A stretch of DNA of 37,205 bases from an uncultured Alistipes sp. (GCA_948442615.1 CAOJSG010000015.1:1-37205); one strand, 5' to 3'. Positions 17,920 to 27,991 are shown, counted from the stretch's first letter. The notes: generated by a model from the letters alone, not told the origin. Made by a program: numbers and translations.

Positions 17920-20535
17920 CTATTTGTCTTTGAACGAACGCTCCAGGCGGAACTCCGCGTTGTCCGAACGGTTCATGCGCACACGCAGGGTCGCCAGCTG
18001 ATTGCGGCCTTCGCCGATGTTCTCGCGCGTCTTCCAGGCGTGGTCCCATTCGCCGATCTTGTCGTGCTGGAGACGGTATACCGTGAAGAATCGCGGATCC
18101 GCATCCGGATTGGAGCTGCCGCGGCAGTCGTCCTCCCAGTGCGACCAGCGCTCTTTCGAGCCGTCGGCATAGGTCGTGATGAAGTAGTGGCGCGAGTCGA
18201 AGTTGCTGTCGTTGTTGACGGGCCATGCGTAATCCGCGATGCCCCACACGCCGTTGCCTTCGTAGGCGATCTCCTTCTCGGCGGTGCCCATGAACCAGGT
18301 CTTGTTGCAGAGCACCACCTTCTCGATCTTCTTCATCGTCCAGGATTTGTTTTCGAAATCGAGCTTGATCCAGTAGATGCCGGCCTCGACGGCCGCTTTC
18401 TGCGAGCCGAGCGTCAGCGCGCCGCCGTCGACCAGCTGCCAGTTGCGGCCCAGGTCGTCCGTGACGGTCAGCTCTCCGGCCGTCAATCGCGTGAAGCACT
18501 CGAATGCGTTGGGCAGCTCGTCCGCCGAAACGTCGTTCTTGGCCTCGCCGATCTTCCGGGCGCCGAACATGGCGACCCCGGCGCCGTTCTCCGTAACGCC
18601 CGACAGCGTGATCGCCGTCGGCAGCACCTCGTCGATGCCCTTGAACTGACGCTCGTGGTAGTAGTCGGCCTTGTCCGTGTTGTTCATGTGCAGGCGGAAC
18701 GTGGCCAGCGAGTTGGCGCCCTCCTTGATGTTCTCGCGGGTTTTGTAGGCGTGCTTCCAGGCGTCGGTCCAGTTCGCATCGTCGAACCGGTAGACGTTGA
18801 AGAACTTGGCGTCGCCGTCCGGATTGGCGTTGTTGCGGCAGTCGTCGTCCCAGAATGCCCAGCGCTCCTTGGTTCCGTCGGCGTAGGTAGCCACGAAGTA
18901 GTAGCGCGAGTCGAACCGGTCGCCGTCGCTGATCGTCCAGGCGTAGTTCTCGACGCTCCAGACGCCGTTGCCGTCGTAGTTCATCTCCTTGAGCGCCGTG
19001 CTTCCGAACCACGGACGGTTCCACAGCTCGACCTTCTCGATCTGCTTCATCACGTAGCTCTTCGCCTTGAGGTCGATGCTGATCCAGTAGATGCCCGGCT
19101 GCGACACGGCGTTCTTCACCTCGGTGTTGGAGCTTTTGAGTGCGCCGTCCGCGAGCGTGAAGTAGTGTCCCATGTCGTCCTGGACGATCAGTTCGCCCGC
19201 CGAGAGCTGCGTGAAGCACTCGTAGGTGTCGGCCACGCGTTCGGTCCTGTCGTAGCGGCCGTCGGCCGAGATGACGGGCAGAGCCGCATTGAGCGTGCGT
19301 TTCTCGCCGTTCTCCATTGCGGAGCCCGAAAGGTCGACGCTCGTGCCGGTCACGTCGCTGCGGGGCGAGAACGCGCGTTCGTGGAAATACTGCTCCTTCT
19401 CCGAGCGGTTCATGCAGACGCGGAACGAAACCAGCATGTTGGCGCCCTCCTTGATGTTTTCGCGGGTCTTCCACGAGTGCGCCCAGTCGTCGTTCATCGA
19501 TGCGGAGGCGAAACGGTAGATGTTGAAGAACTTGGCGTCGCCGTCCGGGTTGGCGTTGTTGCGGCAGTCGTCGTCCCAGTAGCCCCAGCGCTCCTCGCTG
19601 CCGTCGGCGTAGGTCACGTTGAAGTGGTAGCGCGAGTCGAAGCCGCCGTCGGCGATGTCCCATGCGTAGTCCTTCACCTCCCAGACGCCGTTGCCGGCAT
19701 AGGTCAGCGGCTCGAGACCCATGTGTCCGCCCCACCAGGGGTTGGTCCACACGGCCACCTGCTCGATCTTCTTCAGCGAGTAGACCTTCGTCGAGAACTT
19801 CAGATAGAGCCAGTAGACGCCCTCCTCTTCGATCCGGGAATCCAGCTCCTCGCCGTCCTCTTCGGTCAGACGGGTGAGCGCGCTGTTGGCGTCCATGCGA
19901 TAGTAATATCCCATGTCGTCGGAGATCTTCAGCTTGCCCGGAGTCAGTTTCACGAAGCCTTCGAATGCCGCGGGTTCGGTTTCGGCGATGTGCTTGCCCT
20001 TCTGCGTGGCGATCGGCAGGGCGGCGCCCAGCATGAGCGATCCGCCCTCGACGGCATCGCCCGAGATGCTCACTTCGAGCGGCATCACGTCCAGACGGGT
20101 GATGGAGAGGTACTGCGCATCGGCGTAGCGCACCGACGAGCGGTCTTTCCAGGCGCGCACCGACCATTTGACGTGGGCGGTTTCGCCGTAGTCCGCGCCG
20201 GCGAGCAGCGCGATGGTGTTCAGCGTCGTGCTGGCGATCTCCGCATAGGAGCTCGCTCCGTTGTTGTCGCTCGATACGACGTAGAGGGGATTTTCGAAGT
20301 TGCCCTCTTCGGTGTCGAACAGCAGTTCGTATACGATGTATCCGTTGTCGGCCGATTTGGATGCGGCCCATTCGAACTTGACGGGAAGGCCTTTGGCCAG
20401 ATCCACCGAATAGTTGTCGCGCGGCAGATAGAGCCGATTGGCGGGCTGTACGGCGGAGTCGATCGGATCGTCGCTGCAGGCCAGCGAGCAGCAGGCGAAC
20501 ACGCCGACGGTCAGCAATCTGAGTATTTTTCTCAT
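17920..20535 (-). CDS. SusE-like surface lipoprotein with three tandem glycan-binding-type modules
   Basis: An 871-residue lipoprotein (SLAC, Cys20). Residues 30-150 form the N-terminal SusE Ig-like domain (NRLYLPRDNYSVDLAKGLPVKFEWAAS pattern). Then come three homologous modules of about 240 residues each (about 152-390, 391-630, 631-871). Each opens with an LSG..(V/T)ENG..-type segment, carries GVYWLYLKF or GIYWI..D, and closes with NGVW.V.(D/N)YAW.I..G..FDSRY.F..TYADG..ERW..W(D/E)DDCR and TRENI.EG.N.L..FR..MN. This is the SusE/SusF plan, where modules bind glycans at the outer membrane. The first two modules share a 57-base stretch with one mismatch 726 bases apart (18796-18852 and 19522-19578), so duplication or gene conversion was recent. 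No catalytic motif is seen. Confidence 0.85.
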   Translation of the reverse strand: MRKILRLLTVGVFACCSLACSDDPIDSAVQPANRLYLPRDNYSVDLAKGLPVKFEWAASKSADNGYIVYELLFDTEEGNFENPLYVVSSDNNGASSYAEIASTTLNTIALLAGADYGETAHVKWSVRAWKDRSSVRYADAQYLSITRLDVMPLEVSISGDAVEGGSLMLGAALPIATQKGKHIAETEPAAFEGFVKLTPGKLKISDDMGYYYRMDANSALTRLTEEDGEELDSRIEEEGVYWLYLKFSTKVYSLKKIEQVAVWTNPWWGGHMGLEPLTYAGNGVWEVKDYAWDIADGGFDSRYHFNVTYADGSEERWGYWDDDCRNNANPDGDAKFFNIYRFASASMNDDWAHSWKTRENIKEGANMLVSFRVCMNRSEKEQYFHERAFSPRSDVTGTSVDLSGSAMENGEKRTLNAALPVISADGRYDRTERVADTYECFTQLSAGELIVQDDMGHYFTLADGALKSSNTEVKNAVSQPGIYWISIDLKAKSYVMKQIEKVELWNRPWFGSTALKEMNYDGNGVWSVENYAWTISDGDRFDSRYYFVATYADGTKERWAFWDDDCRNNANPDGDAKFFNVYRFDDANWTDAWKHAYKTRENIKEGANSLATFRLHMNNTDKADYYHERQFKGIDEVLPTAITLSGVTENGAGVAMFGARKIGEAKNDVSADELPNAFECFTRLTAGELTVTDDLGRNWQLVDGGALTLGSQKAAVEAGIYWIKLDFENKSWTMKKIEKVVLCNKTWFMGTAEKEIAYEGNGVWGIADYAWPVNNDSNFDSRHYFITTYADGSKERWSHWEDDCRGSSNPDADPRFFTVYRLQHDKIGEWDHAWKTRENIGEGRNQLATLRVRMNRSDNAEFRLERSFKDK

Positions 20536-20553
20536 GATAGTCGTTTTTTCGGG

Positions 20554-21831
20554 TTAGAATTGAACGTCTTCGATCATGCACATGGATTCGATGGCCTGGG
20601 CCGCGCTGGTGAAGGCGCCCAGCGATCCTCCGGTGCCCGCTTCGCGCGGTTCGTAGCACTTCACGCCGAAGTAGGAGTCTTTCCATTCGATCTCCGACTT
20701 GCGGATGCCGCGCGTCCAGTAGTAGGAGGCATGTCGGTTGACATAGTTGTAGAGTTCGCGGCGGATGCTGCGGTCGAATGAGTCGATCTCCGTGTCGAGG
20801 ATCATGCGCGTGGCCCAGTGGAACAGCACGGCGTGGAAGATCGAGTTGTTCTCGTCGGCGCCCTCGTCGCGCATGACGTATTCGCCGTTGTAGTTTTCGT
20901 TCATGCCGCCCGACATCATCTGTCCGCGTGCGGCCTGGATGGCCTTGCGCAGATAGCCGACGTTGCCCGTGAGTTTCCACAGCAGGCGTCCCGACTCCAT
21001 GCAGGTGCCCTGCGTGTAGCTCAGGGGCACGCCGCTCAGCGTGCCGTTGGCCGTCATGACGTGGAGCTGCTGGTCGAAGCAGGCGTAGGCCTGTTCGAGA
21101 TAGGCTGCGGCGGCCGTTTCGTCGCCGCGGTCGCGGGCGTCCTGCGCCAGCATGCAGGCGATGATGCATCCGGGGCCGTTGGTGCACTCGTTGGCGCCCA
21201 GGTCGGTCATCTTCCAGGGGAGCCAGCCGTACTCGTTCAGCGCGAAGCGCGGCACGACGCATTCGTCCCACGTGCGTTTCGCGGCGGCGTAGTAGGTCGC
21301 GGCGGCATCCGGATCCGTTTCGCTCACGGCCTCCGACATCTGGAGCAGTGCGATCGTGATCCAGTTGGTGTCGTCCGAGAAGTCGTTGCCGAAGCCCGTC
21401 GAACCGCGCCAGGAGCTGTTGCCTTCGTAGTTGTTGCCGCGCTTGTCGTACCATTTCTTGAAGTAGCCGCGGATGCGCGCCTCTTCGGCGGCGTCGCTGC
21501 GCTTGATGCGGTTGTAGTACTCCACCATCGCGCCCATTGCGTGCGCCTGCTGCCAGTAGCAGTTGAAGTTACCGCCGCGCCTGTTGTATTCCGAGTAGGT
21601 GAACACGCCGTAGGCGCCGTTGTGGTTGGCCGAGGCGTCGTCGGGGTCGGCGTAGAACCGCTCGACGAACGCCTGCGATGCGGAGTCGGCCGCCTGCGAC
21701 CAAACGATGTCGTACGGGGCGTATTTCCGCGAGCCTTTGGCGGGCATGGTGAGCTCTTCGTAATCGTTGGCGCAGCCGACGATCGTCAGGAGCAGCAGCG
21801 CAGCGATTTTGTCTATTTTCAGATTCTTCAT
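20554..21831 (-). CDS. GH76 family alpha-1,6-mannanase-like lipoprotein
   Basis: A 425-residue surface lipoprotein (IVGC, Cys20) of the endo-alpha-1,6-mannanase family, which cuts the backbone of fungal alpha-mannan or of mycobacterial lipomannan. The paired catalytic aspartates are Asp153-Asp154 in FSDDTNWITIALL; other family blocks are VFTYSEYNRRGGNFNCYWQQ, ECTNGPGCIIACML (the usual N.ct.g..i..a pattern) and the ACFDQQLHVMTANGTLSGVPLSYTQGT stretch with its long insertion-free helices of an (alpha/alpha)6 barrel. Length is typical. It lies between the two SusE-like genes in locus B, 18 bases upstream of the repeat protein and 46 bases after the shorter SusE-like gene. Family assignment is by motif; substrate is inferred. 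Confidence 0.85.
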   Translation of the reverse strand: MKNLKIDKIAALLLLTIVGCANDYEELTMPAKGSRKYAPYDIVWSQAADSASQAFVERFYADPDDASANHNGAYGVFTYSEYNRRGGNFNCYWQQAHAMGAMVEYYNRIKRSDAAEEARIRGYFKKWYDKRGNNYEGNSSWRGSTGFGNDFSDDTNWITIALLQMSEAVSETDPDAAATYYAAAKRTWDECVVPRFALNEYGWLPWKMTDLGANECTNGPGCIIACMLAQDARDRGDETAAAAYLEQAYACFDQQLHVMTANGTLSGVPLSYTQGTCMESGRLLWKLTGNVGYLRKAIQAARGQMMSGGMNENYNGEYVMRDEGADENNSIFHAVLFHWATRMILDTEIDSFDRSIRRELYNYVNRHASYYWTRGIRKSEIEWKDSYFGVKCYEPREAGTGGSLGAFTSAAQAIESMCMIEDVQF

Positions 21832-21877
21832 GATTCGAAATCTTCTTTGGTTGATAGAATTGATGCGGTTCCGGACA

Positions 21878-23041
21878 CTATTTGAATTTGTATTCGTGCC
21901 AGTAGGAGCCGGCCGGGTTGTCGGCGTTCAGATAGAGGTAGCAGTCCAGCGGCCGTCCGCAGTCCGTGAGCAGGAACTTCCAGGTCTTGTCCCAGTCCGC
22001 GTTGCCGATGCCGGATTCGTCGAAGATGCCGACCTTCATGTAGTCCGTCGTGTAGGAGGTGCCGAGGCTGGCCATGGTGCCCAGGTAGAGCGTCGTGCCG
22101 TCGCCGAGTTTCATGTTGAAGCGGTGGCGCGAGTCGTTGGCCGAGTTGTCCGACGTCTTGTTGTCGTAGTTCTGCAGCTCCCAGACGCCCTTGCCCTTGT
22201 AGGTCATGGGGGCATGGGCCGTGTGCATGCCGTCGGCCCAGGCTGCCGCGTAGAGCTCCACCTCGCTGACCGTTCGCGCGTACCAGAGCATGCCGTCGAA
22301 GTCGATCGTCAGGTAATAGATGCCCTCTGCGCTCATCGTATTGGCCGCGGGCGTGTCCGAGTCGACGATTCGGCCGTCCGCCTCCAGCTTGTAGTAGCGG
22401 CCCAGTTCGTCGCTGACGGTGAATTCGCCGGATGAGATCTTCGTGAAGCAGTCGAAGAAGCCCGCTTCCTCGATGGGCGCACCGTTGAACTCCTTGCGCA
22501 GGAGCATCGGGATGCCGTCGCCCCCTTCCGTGGCGGCTCCCGCCAGCGTCACGGCGGTCGGCAGCGGATCGACCGACTTCATGCGGGTGACCGTCAGCGT
22601 GTGGATCGAGGTGTAGATGCTTCCGAACAGCCCTTTCGAGGCGCGTACCGTCCAGAGCAGTTCGCCGGTCTCTCCGACGCCTATGCCGGCCTGACGGGCG
22701 ATGGCGTTCAGCTCCTTGGCCGTCAGCGAGAGGTAGTTCTTGGATCCGGTCAGCTGGCTCGCCTGGATGGCTGCGGGCTGCGAGAAGTCGCCGCCCTTCT
22801 TGTCGAACAGCACGTCGTACGTGACGAAGCCCTTGTCTTCGGCCACCGACGAGGCCCATTCGAAGAGCGTGGGCTGGCCGTCGCCGAGGTTCACCGCGGC
22901 GCCCTGCTGCGGCAGATAGAGTTCGTTTCCCGGGAAAATGTTGTAGTTCATCGTGTTGCCGTCATCTTCGCATGCGGCGCAGAAGAGGGCGCATGCGGCT
23001 GCGGCAGACAACGAGCATATGGTTTTCAGCATGGTTTTCAT
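21878..23041 (-). CDS. SusE-like surface lipoprotein with one C-terminal binding-type module
   Basis: A 387-residue lipoprotein (CAAC, Cys24). Residues about 35-150 are a SusE Ig-like domain (GNELYLPQQGAAVNLGDGQPTLFEWASS). About 155-387 form a single SusF-type module, parallel to one repeat unit of the larger paralogue downstream: GEFTVSDELGRYYKLEADG, GIYYLTIDFDGMLWY, KGVWELQNYDNKTSDNSANDSRHRFNMKLGDG and the final SYWHEYKFK. Expected to sit beside SusC/SusD and help hold or size-select the glycan. It begins 42 bases after the susD stop. That one locus encodes two SusE-like proteins of very different length suggests different reach or avidity. Confidence 0.85.
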   Translation of the reverse strand: MKTMLKTICSLSAAAACALFCAACEDDGNTMNYNIFPGNELYLPQQGAAVNLGDGQPTLFEWASSVAEDKGFVTYDVLFDKKGGDFSQPAAIQASQLTGSKNYLSLTAKELNAIARQAGIGVGETGELLWTVRASKGLFGSIYTSIHTLTVTRMKSVDPLPTAVTLAGAATEGGDGIPMLLRKEFNGAPIEEAGFFDCFTKISSGEFTVSDELGRYYKLEADGRIVDSDTPAANTMSAEGIYYLTIDFDGMLWYARTVSEVELYAAAWADGMHTAHAPMTYKGKGVWELQNYDNKTSDNSANDSRHRFNMKLGDGTTLYLGTMASLGTSYTTDYMKVGIFDESGIGNADWDKTWKFLLTDCGRPLDCYLYLNADNPAGSYWHEYKFK

Positions 23042-23083
23042 AGTTTGTATGGTTGAAATCTGACATTCCGTTCCGTGCGTCCG

Positions 23084-24739
23084 TTACCAGCCCGGGTTCT
23101 GGGGGAGGTTCTTGTTCTTGTCGCGCTCTCCCTGCGGAATGGCGAACCAGTATTTGAGCCGGTAGCTGTTCTGGCATTTGATGTTGGATCCGTCGTCCTC
23201 GAACGGTGCGCCCGTAGCCTGCGAGGTGAGCACCGTGGCGCCGGAGGTCTTGACCGAGGCGTTGTCCAGCACGGCCCAGCGGCGCAGGTCGAAGACGCGG
23301 CGTCCCTCGAGCGCCAGCTCGCAGCGACGTTCGTGGCGGATCGCTTCGCGCATGTCGCCGCTGCCGGCTGCATAGGAGCAGTAGTCGGCCGTGAATCCCG
23401 CGCGTTCGCGCAGCGGACGGATGGTCTGGTCCCAGATCTGCTCGGTCATCTGCCCCAGCTCGTACATCGACTCGGCATACATCAGCAGCACGTCGGCGTA
23501 ACGGATCTCCATGAGCGACTTGATCGAGCCGCCGCCTTTCGCAACCGTCGTCGCGTCGTAGTTCTTGAGGCTGTAGTAGCCCGTGCAGGTGCGGTCCTGC
23601 GAACCGTCGTAGGCGTCGACCAGCTCGGAGTCGTGGGCCGCGTTCTGGTCCGAGAGCTTCGTCCAGCAGGTGTATTTGCCCTTGCCCTTGCCCTCGGTGC
23701 CGGTGATGCCGAGCTCGCGCTTCTCGGGGATGTCGACCTCGCAGCCGTTGTAGGCGATGGTCGTGTAGAAGCGCTTGTCGCGGTTCAGGTAGTCGGTGTC
23801 GTTCGCCGGGTCGCCGTTCAGCTTGCGGAAAGCGTCGACCAGCTCCTGCGTGGGCGAATAGATCGTGATGCCGCGGCTGCCGATCGACTGGGGCAGGTAG
23901 CCGCCCGTTCCCCAGCTGCGCACGACGTTCTCGACGCCGTTGAGCGTGGCGTACTCGATCGTCATGATCGACTCGGAGCCGTAGTGGCCCGTCTTGAAGA
24001 GCGCATCGTAGTCGTCGGCCAGGGCATAGGTGCCGTAGTCGGTCGTATTGATGAGCTTGGCGCACTCCCGGGCGCAGTTTTCGAAGTCGTTGTCCAGCAG
24101 GTAGGCGCGTGCGTTGAGCGCGACGGCCGTGCCGCAGGTATAGCGACCCAGCTCGCTGGCCGGGATTTCCGTGTTCTTGGGCAGGATCTCGGCGGCCTCG
24201 GCCAGCTCCTCGTGGATGAACGCCTTGATGGTCGCGGCGTCGGTCGGTTTCGAGGAGATCGCCTCGGGGAGCGTCGGGTTGCGCGTGTAGAAGGGCACGT
24301 TGCCGAACCAGGTGGTCAGGCGCAGGTAGGTGAAGGCGCGCATCAGACGCAGCTCGGCGAGCATCCGCTCCTTGAAGACGGGGTCGCCCACGTCGATGCG
24401 GTGCTGGTTGTCGAGCGAGGTGTGGATCGTGCGCAGCTCCTGGTAGGAGTCGTTCCACTCTCTCGCGAAGCGGCCGTTTTCGGTGGTGGCCAGACCGGTC
24501 GCGATGTTGAGTTCGTCGGACGAGTGGCGCGAACCGTAGGTGTCGTCGGAGAGCAGGTCGTTGTGGAAATAGGTGTAGTCGTTCCAGCACTGGTTGTATC
24601 CGAGGTAGAGCGCCGCGCGGACGTTTTCGGGATATTTCCAGAAGTTTTCGTCGGTGTAGGAGTTGGTTGGATACTGTTCCAGACCGACGCAACCGACCAT
24701 GCCGGCGGCCAGAACGGCGAATATGCTTTTGATTTTCAT
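23084..24739 (-). CDS. SusD/RagB-family surface glycan-binding lipoprotein (locus B)
   Basis: A 551-residue lipoprotein (MVGC, Cys17) with the classical start LEQYPTNSYTDENFWKYPENVRAALYLGYNQ of the RagB/SusD family. Family blocks include ELRLMRAFTYLRLTTWFGNVPFYTRNPTLPEAISS, the asparagine-rich RAYLLDNDFENCARECAKLIN segment, and the C-terminal RHERRCELALEGRRVFDLRRWAVL followed by NSYRLKYWFAIPQGERDKNKNLPQNPGW, the standard SusD ending. It forms the lid of the SusC barrel encoded 19 bases upstream. Its sequence is clearly different from the locus A SusD, so the two systems should bind different glycans; the companions suggest an alpha-mannan. Confidence 0.96.
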   Translation of the reverse strand: MKIKSIFAVLAAGMVGCVGLEQYPTNSYTDENFWKYPENVRAALYLGYNQCWNDYTYFHNDLLSDDTYGSRHSSDELNIATGLATTENGRFAREWNDSYQELRTIHTSLDNQHRIDVGDPVFKERMLAELRLMRAFTYLRLTTWFGNVPFYTRNPTLPEAISSKPTDAATIKAFIHEELAEAAEILPKNTEIPASELGRYTCGTAVALNARAYLLDNDFENCARECAKLINTTDYGTYALADDYDALFKTGHYGSESIMTIEYATLNGVENVVRSWGTGGYLPQSIGSRGITIYSPTQELVDAFRKLNGDPANDTDYLNRDKRFYTTIAYNGCEVDIPEKRELGITGTEGKGKGKYTCWTKLSDQNAAHDSELVDAYDGSQDRTCTGYYSLKNYDATTVAKGGGSIKSLMEIRYADVLLMYAESMYELGQMTEQIWDQTIRPLRERAGFTADYCSYAAGSGDMREAIRHERRCELALEGRRVFDLRRWAVLDNASVKTSGATVLTSQATGAPFEDDGSNIKCQNSYRLKYWFAIPQGERDKNKNLPQNPGW

Positions 24740-24758
24740 GTCTGTAGTCCGATTGAGG

Positions 24759-27700
24759 TTAGAAAGTCAGATCGATGCCGCCGCCGAAGTAGCGCAGCGT
24801 GGGGTAGTTGCGGGCCGAGTTGGCGCCGCCGCGGCTCATGTTGCTGCCGAATTCCGAGGTCTCGGGGTCGACGAAGCCGTTTTTGGTCCACGTCAGCGGG
24901 TTCTGGGCGTCGAAATAGATGCGCAGCGCCTCGCAGCCGAACTTGCGCGTCCATTTCTTGGGCAGCGTGTAACCCACCTGGATGTTCTTCACGCGCATGT
25001 AGGCGCCTTCGAGCATGTAGATGTCCGAGCCTCCCATCCAGTTGTTCGACTGCGAGACGCTGCCGCTCGTGCCCAGACGCGGATAGCGGGCATTGCGGTT
25101 GGTCGGCGTCCAGTAGTCGAGCTGGTGGTCGAACATGGTCATCGAGTAGTCCGAGTGGAACGGTTCGATCATCTCGCCGCGGATGGCGTTGGTGCGCTTC
25201 ATGACGCCCTGGAGCATCAGACCCACGTCGATGCCTTTCCACGAGACGTTGTAGCTGAAGCCGAACGTGTAGCGCGGGAAGCCGTAGCCCAGGTAGATGC
25301 GGTCGTCCTCGTTGATGATGCCGTCGCCGTTCTGGTCCACGTAGCGCACGTCGCCGGGGCGCAGCTGCGAGCGGTCGATCGTCGAGGGGATGGCGGCCGT
25401 CTCGATCTCCTCCATCGACTGGAAGAAGCCGGCGGTCTTATAGCCGAAATAGGAGTTGAGCGGCAGACCCTCCTGCGTGAGGACGTTCACGCCGTCGTTC
25501 GAATGGATGTTGCGGTCGCCGTATTTGACCACTTCGTTGTGCGAGTCGGCGACGTTGAGCGAGAAGTTGTGCTTCCAGTTGCCGTGCGTGAGGTTGTAGT
25601 TGATCGTCACCTCCCAGCCCTGGTTGTCGAGCACGCCGCGGTTCTCCTTGGCGATGCTGGCGCCGAACGTGCCGGGAACCACCGGCGGAAGCAGGATGTC
25701 TTCCGTGCGCTTGTAGAAGTAGTCGAGGTTGACGCTCAGCCGGTTCTGGAAGAAGGTGGCGTCCACGCCGATATTGAAGGTCTTGGCGGTCTCCCACGTC
25801 AGCAGCTCGTTGCCCATCGTGAACATGAGGCCCTGCACCGGCACGCCGTTGAAGCCGTAGGCGTTCTGCCACAGGCCGTAGGTGGTCATGAAGTCGTAGA
25901 GGCCCACGTCCTGCTGGTTGCCGTTCAGACCGTACGAGGCGCGCAGCTTCAGGTCGCCCACGCGTTCGCGCCACGAGGTCATGAACTTCTCCTGCGACAT
26001 GCGCCAGCCGAGCGACACGGCCGGGAAGAAGGCGCCGTTGCGCACCTTGAGGAATTTCGACGACATGTCGTAGCGCGCCGTGAATTCGAAGTAGTAGCGT
26101 TCGTCGTAGGAGTAGCCCACGCGGCCGAAGAACGACTGCAGCGCCGAGCGGGTTTTGTCCTCGGACGAGAGCTTCGTGTTCTCGCCCACGATGGTCCCCT
26201 CGCCCGGAACGTTGAGGTCGTTCAGATACTTCTTGCCGGCCGTGATGCCGTAGAAGATGTTCGACTCGTCGGCCCAGCCGAACAGACCCGACACGTTGTG
26301 CTTCTCGGCGAACGTGCGGTTGTAGTCGAGCATCAGCTGTGCGCTGACGTAAGTGCTTTTGCCCACCCAGTCGTCGACCGGATGGTCGGTCGAGCCGCCG
26401 AGCGTGGCGGTCGACGGGTCGACGTGGTTGGCGCCGTTGTCCGTGGCGCGCAGGTAGGTGGTGTGGTTGGAAAAGCGGTGCTCGTGGCGCACTTCGCCGC
26501 CCAGGATGGCGCGGGCCTTCAGCCCCTTGAGGATCTCGAAGTCGGCCGTGAAGGTGCCCGTGAGGTATTCGTTGTCGTACTTGTTCGAGCCGCCCGACTC
26601 CAGCGCGGCCAGCGGGCTGAGGTCGTAGCCGCCGTATTTGTAGTTGTTGCCGAAGTAGACGCCGTTCTCCTTCTGGCGGAAGAAGTAGTAGCTCGGGTAG
26701 CGCACCAGGTCGGCGAAGAGGAATCCCGAGGTCGTGGGCTGCTTGATCTCGGCGCGCGTGAAGCTGATGTTGGCGCCCAGCTTGAGCCGGCCGAACTCGG
26801 TGGTGATGTTCGAGCGCAGGTTGTAGCGGCGGGTGTTGTAATCGCCCACGTAGTTGGTCTCCTGGTCGTAGTAGCCGGCCGAGAGCATGTAGGTGGTCTG
26901 TTTCGTGCCGCCGGTGACGCTCAGGTTGTAGCTCTGCTGCAGGGCGTTGCGCATGGCCTGGTCGATGAAGCGCTCGGCGTCGCCGTGCTCGTAGAAGTCG
27001 CGGATCTCCTCGGAGGTGAAGATCGGGTTGCGGCCCACGTTGGTCAGCGCCTCGTTGCGGAGCAGCGCGTTGCGGTAGGTGGGCACGTGGTCGTAGAGGA
27101 TGTCGGGGTTCTCGATACCCACCTGGGCGCTGAAGCGGATGCGCGGAGCCATCTCGCGGTGGCCGTTCTTGGTCGTGATGAGGATGACGCCGTTCGACGA
27201 ACGCGCGCCGTAGATGGCGGCCGAACCGGCGTCCTTCAGGATGTTGACCGATGCGATGTCGTTGGGATTCAGGTCGTTCATGCGGCCCGCATCCGACTGG
27301 GGCACGCCGTCGATGACCAGCAGCGGCGTGTTGTTGCCCATCGTGTTCACGCCGCGGATCGACATGTTGACCGACGAGTTGGTCGGGTCGAAGTTCTTGG
27401 TCTGGATGATGAGGTTGGCGGCCGCACCCTGCAGCGCCTGCTGCACGTTGGCCACGGGGCGGTTCTCCAGCGCATCGGCCTTGACGGTCGATACGGACGA
27501 GATGATGTGGCGGCGCTGCATCTGGCCGTAACCCACGATCACCACCTCGTCGAGCGCGTTGGCCTCCTCTTCGAGCTGGAAGAGCGTCCGCGACGCGGCG
27601 TCCGCAGCCTTCATCGTCAGGGGCACGTAGCCCACGTAGGAGAAGACGATCGTCGCACCGGGCTTGACGGTGAGGCGGAACGATCCGTCGACGTCCGAGG

Positions 27701-27889
27701 CCGTTCCTTCGGTCGACCCCTCCACCGTGACGTTCACGCCGATCAGGGCTTCGCCGCTTTTCGCATCAACAATTCGGCCGTTGATCGTCCGACCCCCCCC
27801 TCGGCGGCCTTCGATAGCTGGCCGGCAAGAAGCAGAAGCGCGAACGTCAGCAGACGAAGTACATTCGTGCTAAAGTTCATTTTTCTCAT
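24759..27889 (-). CDS. SusC/RagA TonB-dependent outer-membrane receptor (locus B), frame broken at an 8-G tract near the N-terminus
   Basis: The importer paired with the locus B SusD. The uninterrupted part (27737-24759) encodes 992 residues: the rest of a carboxypeptidase-regulatory-like domain (TEGTASDVDGSFRLTVKPG), a TonB-box-like DEVVIVGYG, the plug (NMSIRGVNTMGNNTPLLVIDG, DAGSAAIYGARSSNGVILITTK), and a barrel ending TLRYFGGGIDLTF. The only start in that frame is a GTG in the middle of the domain. Upstream, in another frame, ATG 27889 opens MRKMNFSTNVLRLLTFALLL plus LAGQLSKAAEGG, a normal signal peptide that reaches a TGA at 27745-27743. The frames meet at 8 G (27800-27793); 9 G would join them into about 1043 residues, reading on into TINGRIVDAKSGEALIGVNV. 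No STN domain fits AraC control. As written it would not be exported. Confidence 0.9.
27793..27800 (-). repeat. Poly-G tract, 8 G (C on plus strand), splitting susC of locus B
   Basis: Eight consecutive C on the plus strand read as 8 G in the gene, right after the signal peptide and before the carboxypeptidase-regulatory-like domain. The signal-peptide frame (27889-27743, 48 codons) terminates early; adding one G, or removing two, restores the receptor. This is the standard layout of a slipped-strand contingency tract. Confidence 0.9.
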
Positions 27890-27991
27890 AGATTGATGTT
27901 TTTGGTTAGATTTGGGTTTTATCTCTTTTTGTGTCGGTCGTCGTAGCGGTCGTAGGCCGATATACCTATTTATATGTCCCTATGGCTGAAA

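Noticed and set aside
14821..20781. An open frame of 1986 codons on the plus strand through the GH115 and SusE-like genes
   Set aside because: Opposite to two well-supported protein genes; composition is the mirror of GC-rich codons, with no recognisable domain, signal or start context.
24759..27737. A shorter SusC starting at the GTG at 27737
   Set aside because: It would start in the middle of the carboxypeptidase-regulatory-like domain without a signal peptide, while a proper signal peptide lies just upstream in the next frame.
24663..27896. Long plus-strand open frame opposite SusC of locus B
   Set aside because: Antisense composition shadow; the minus strand holds clear SusC domains.
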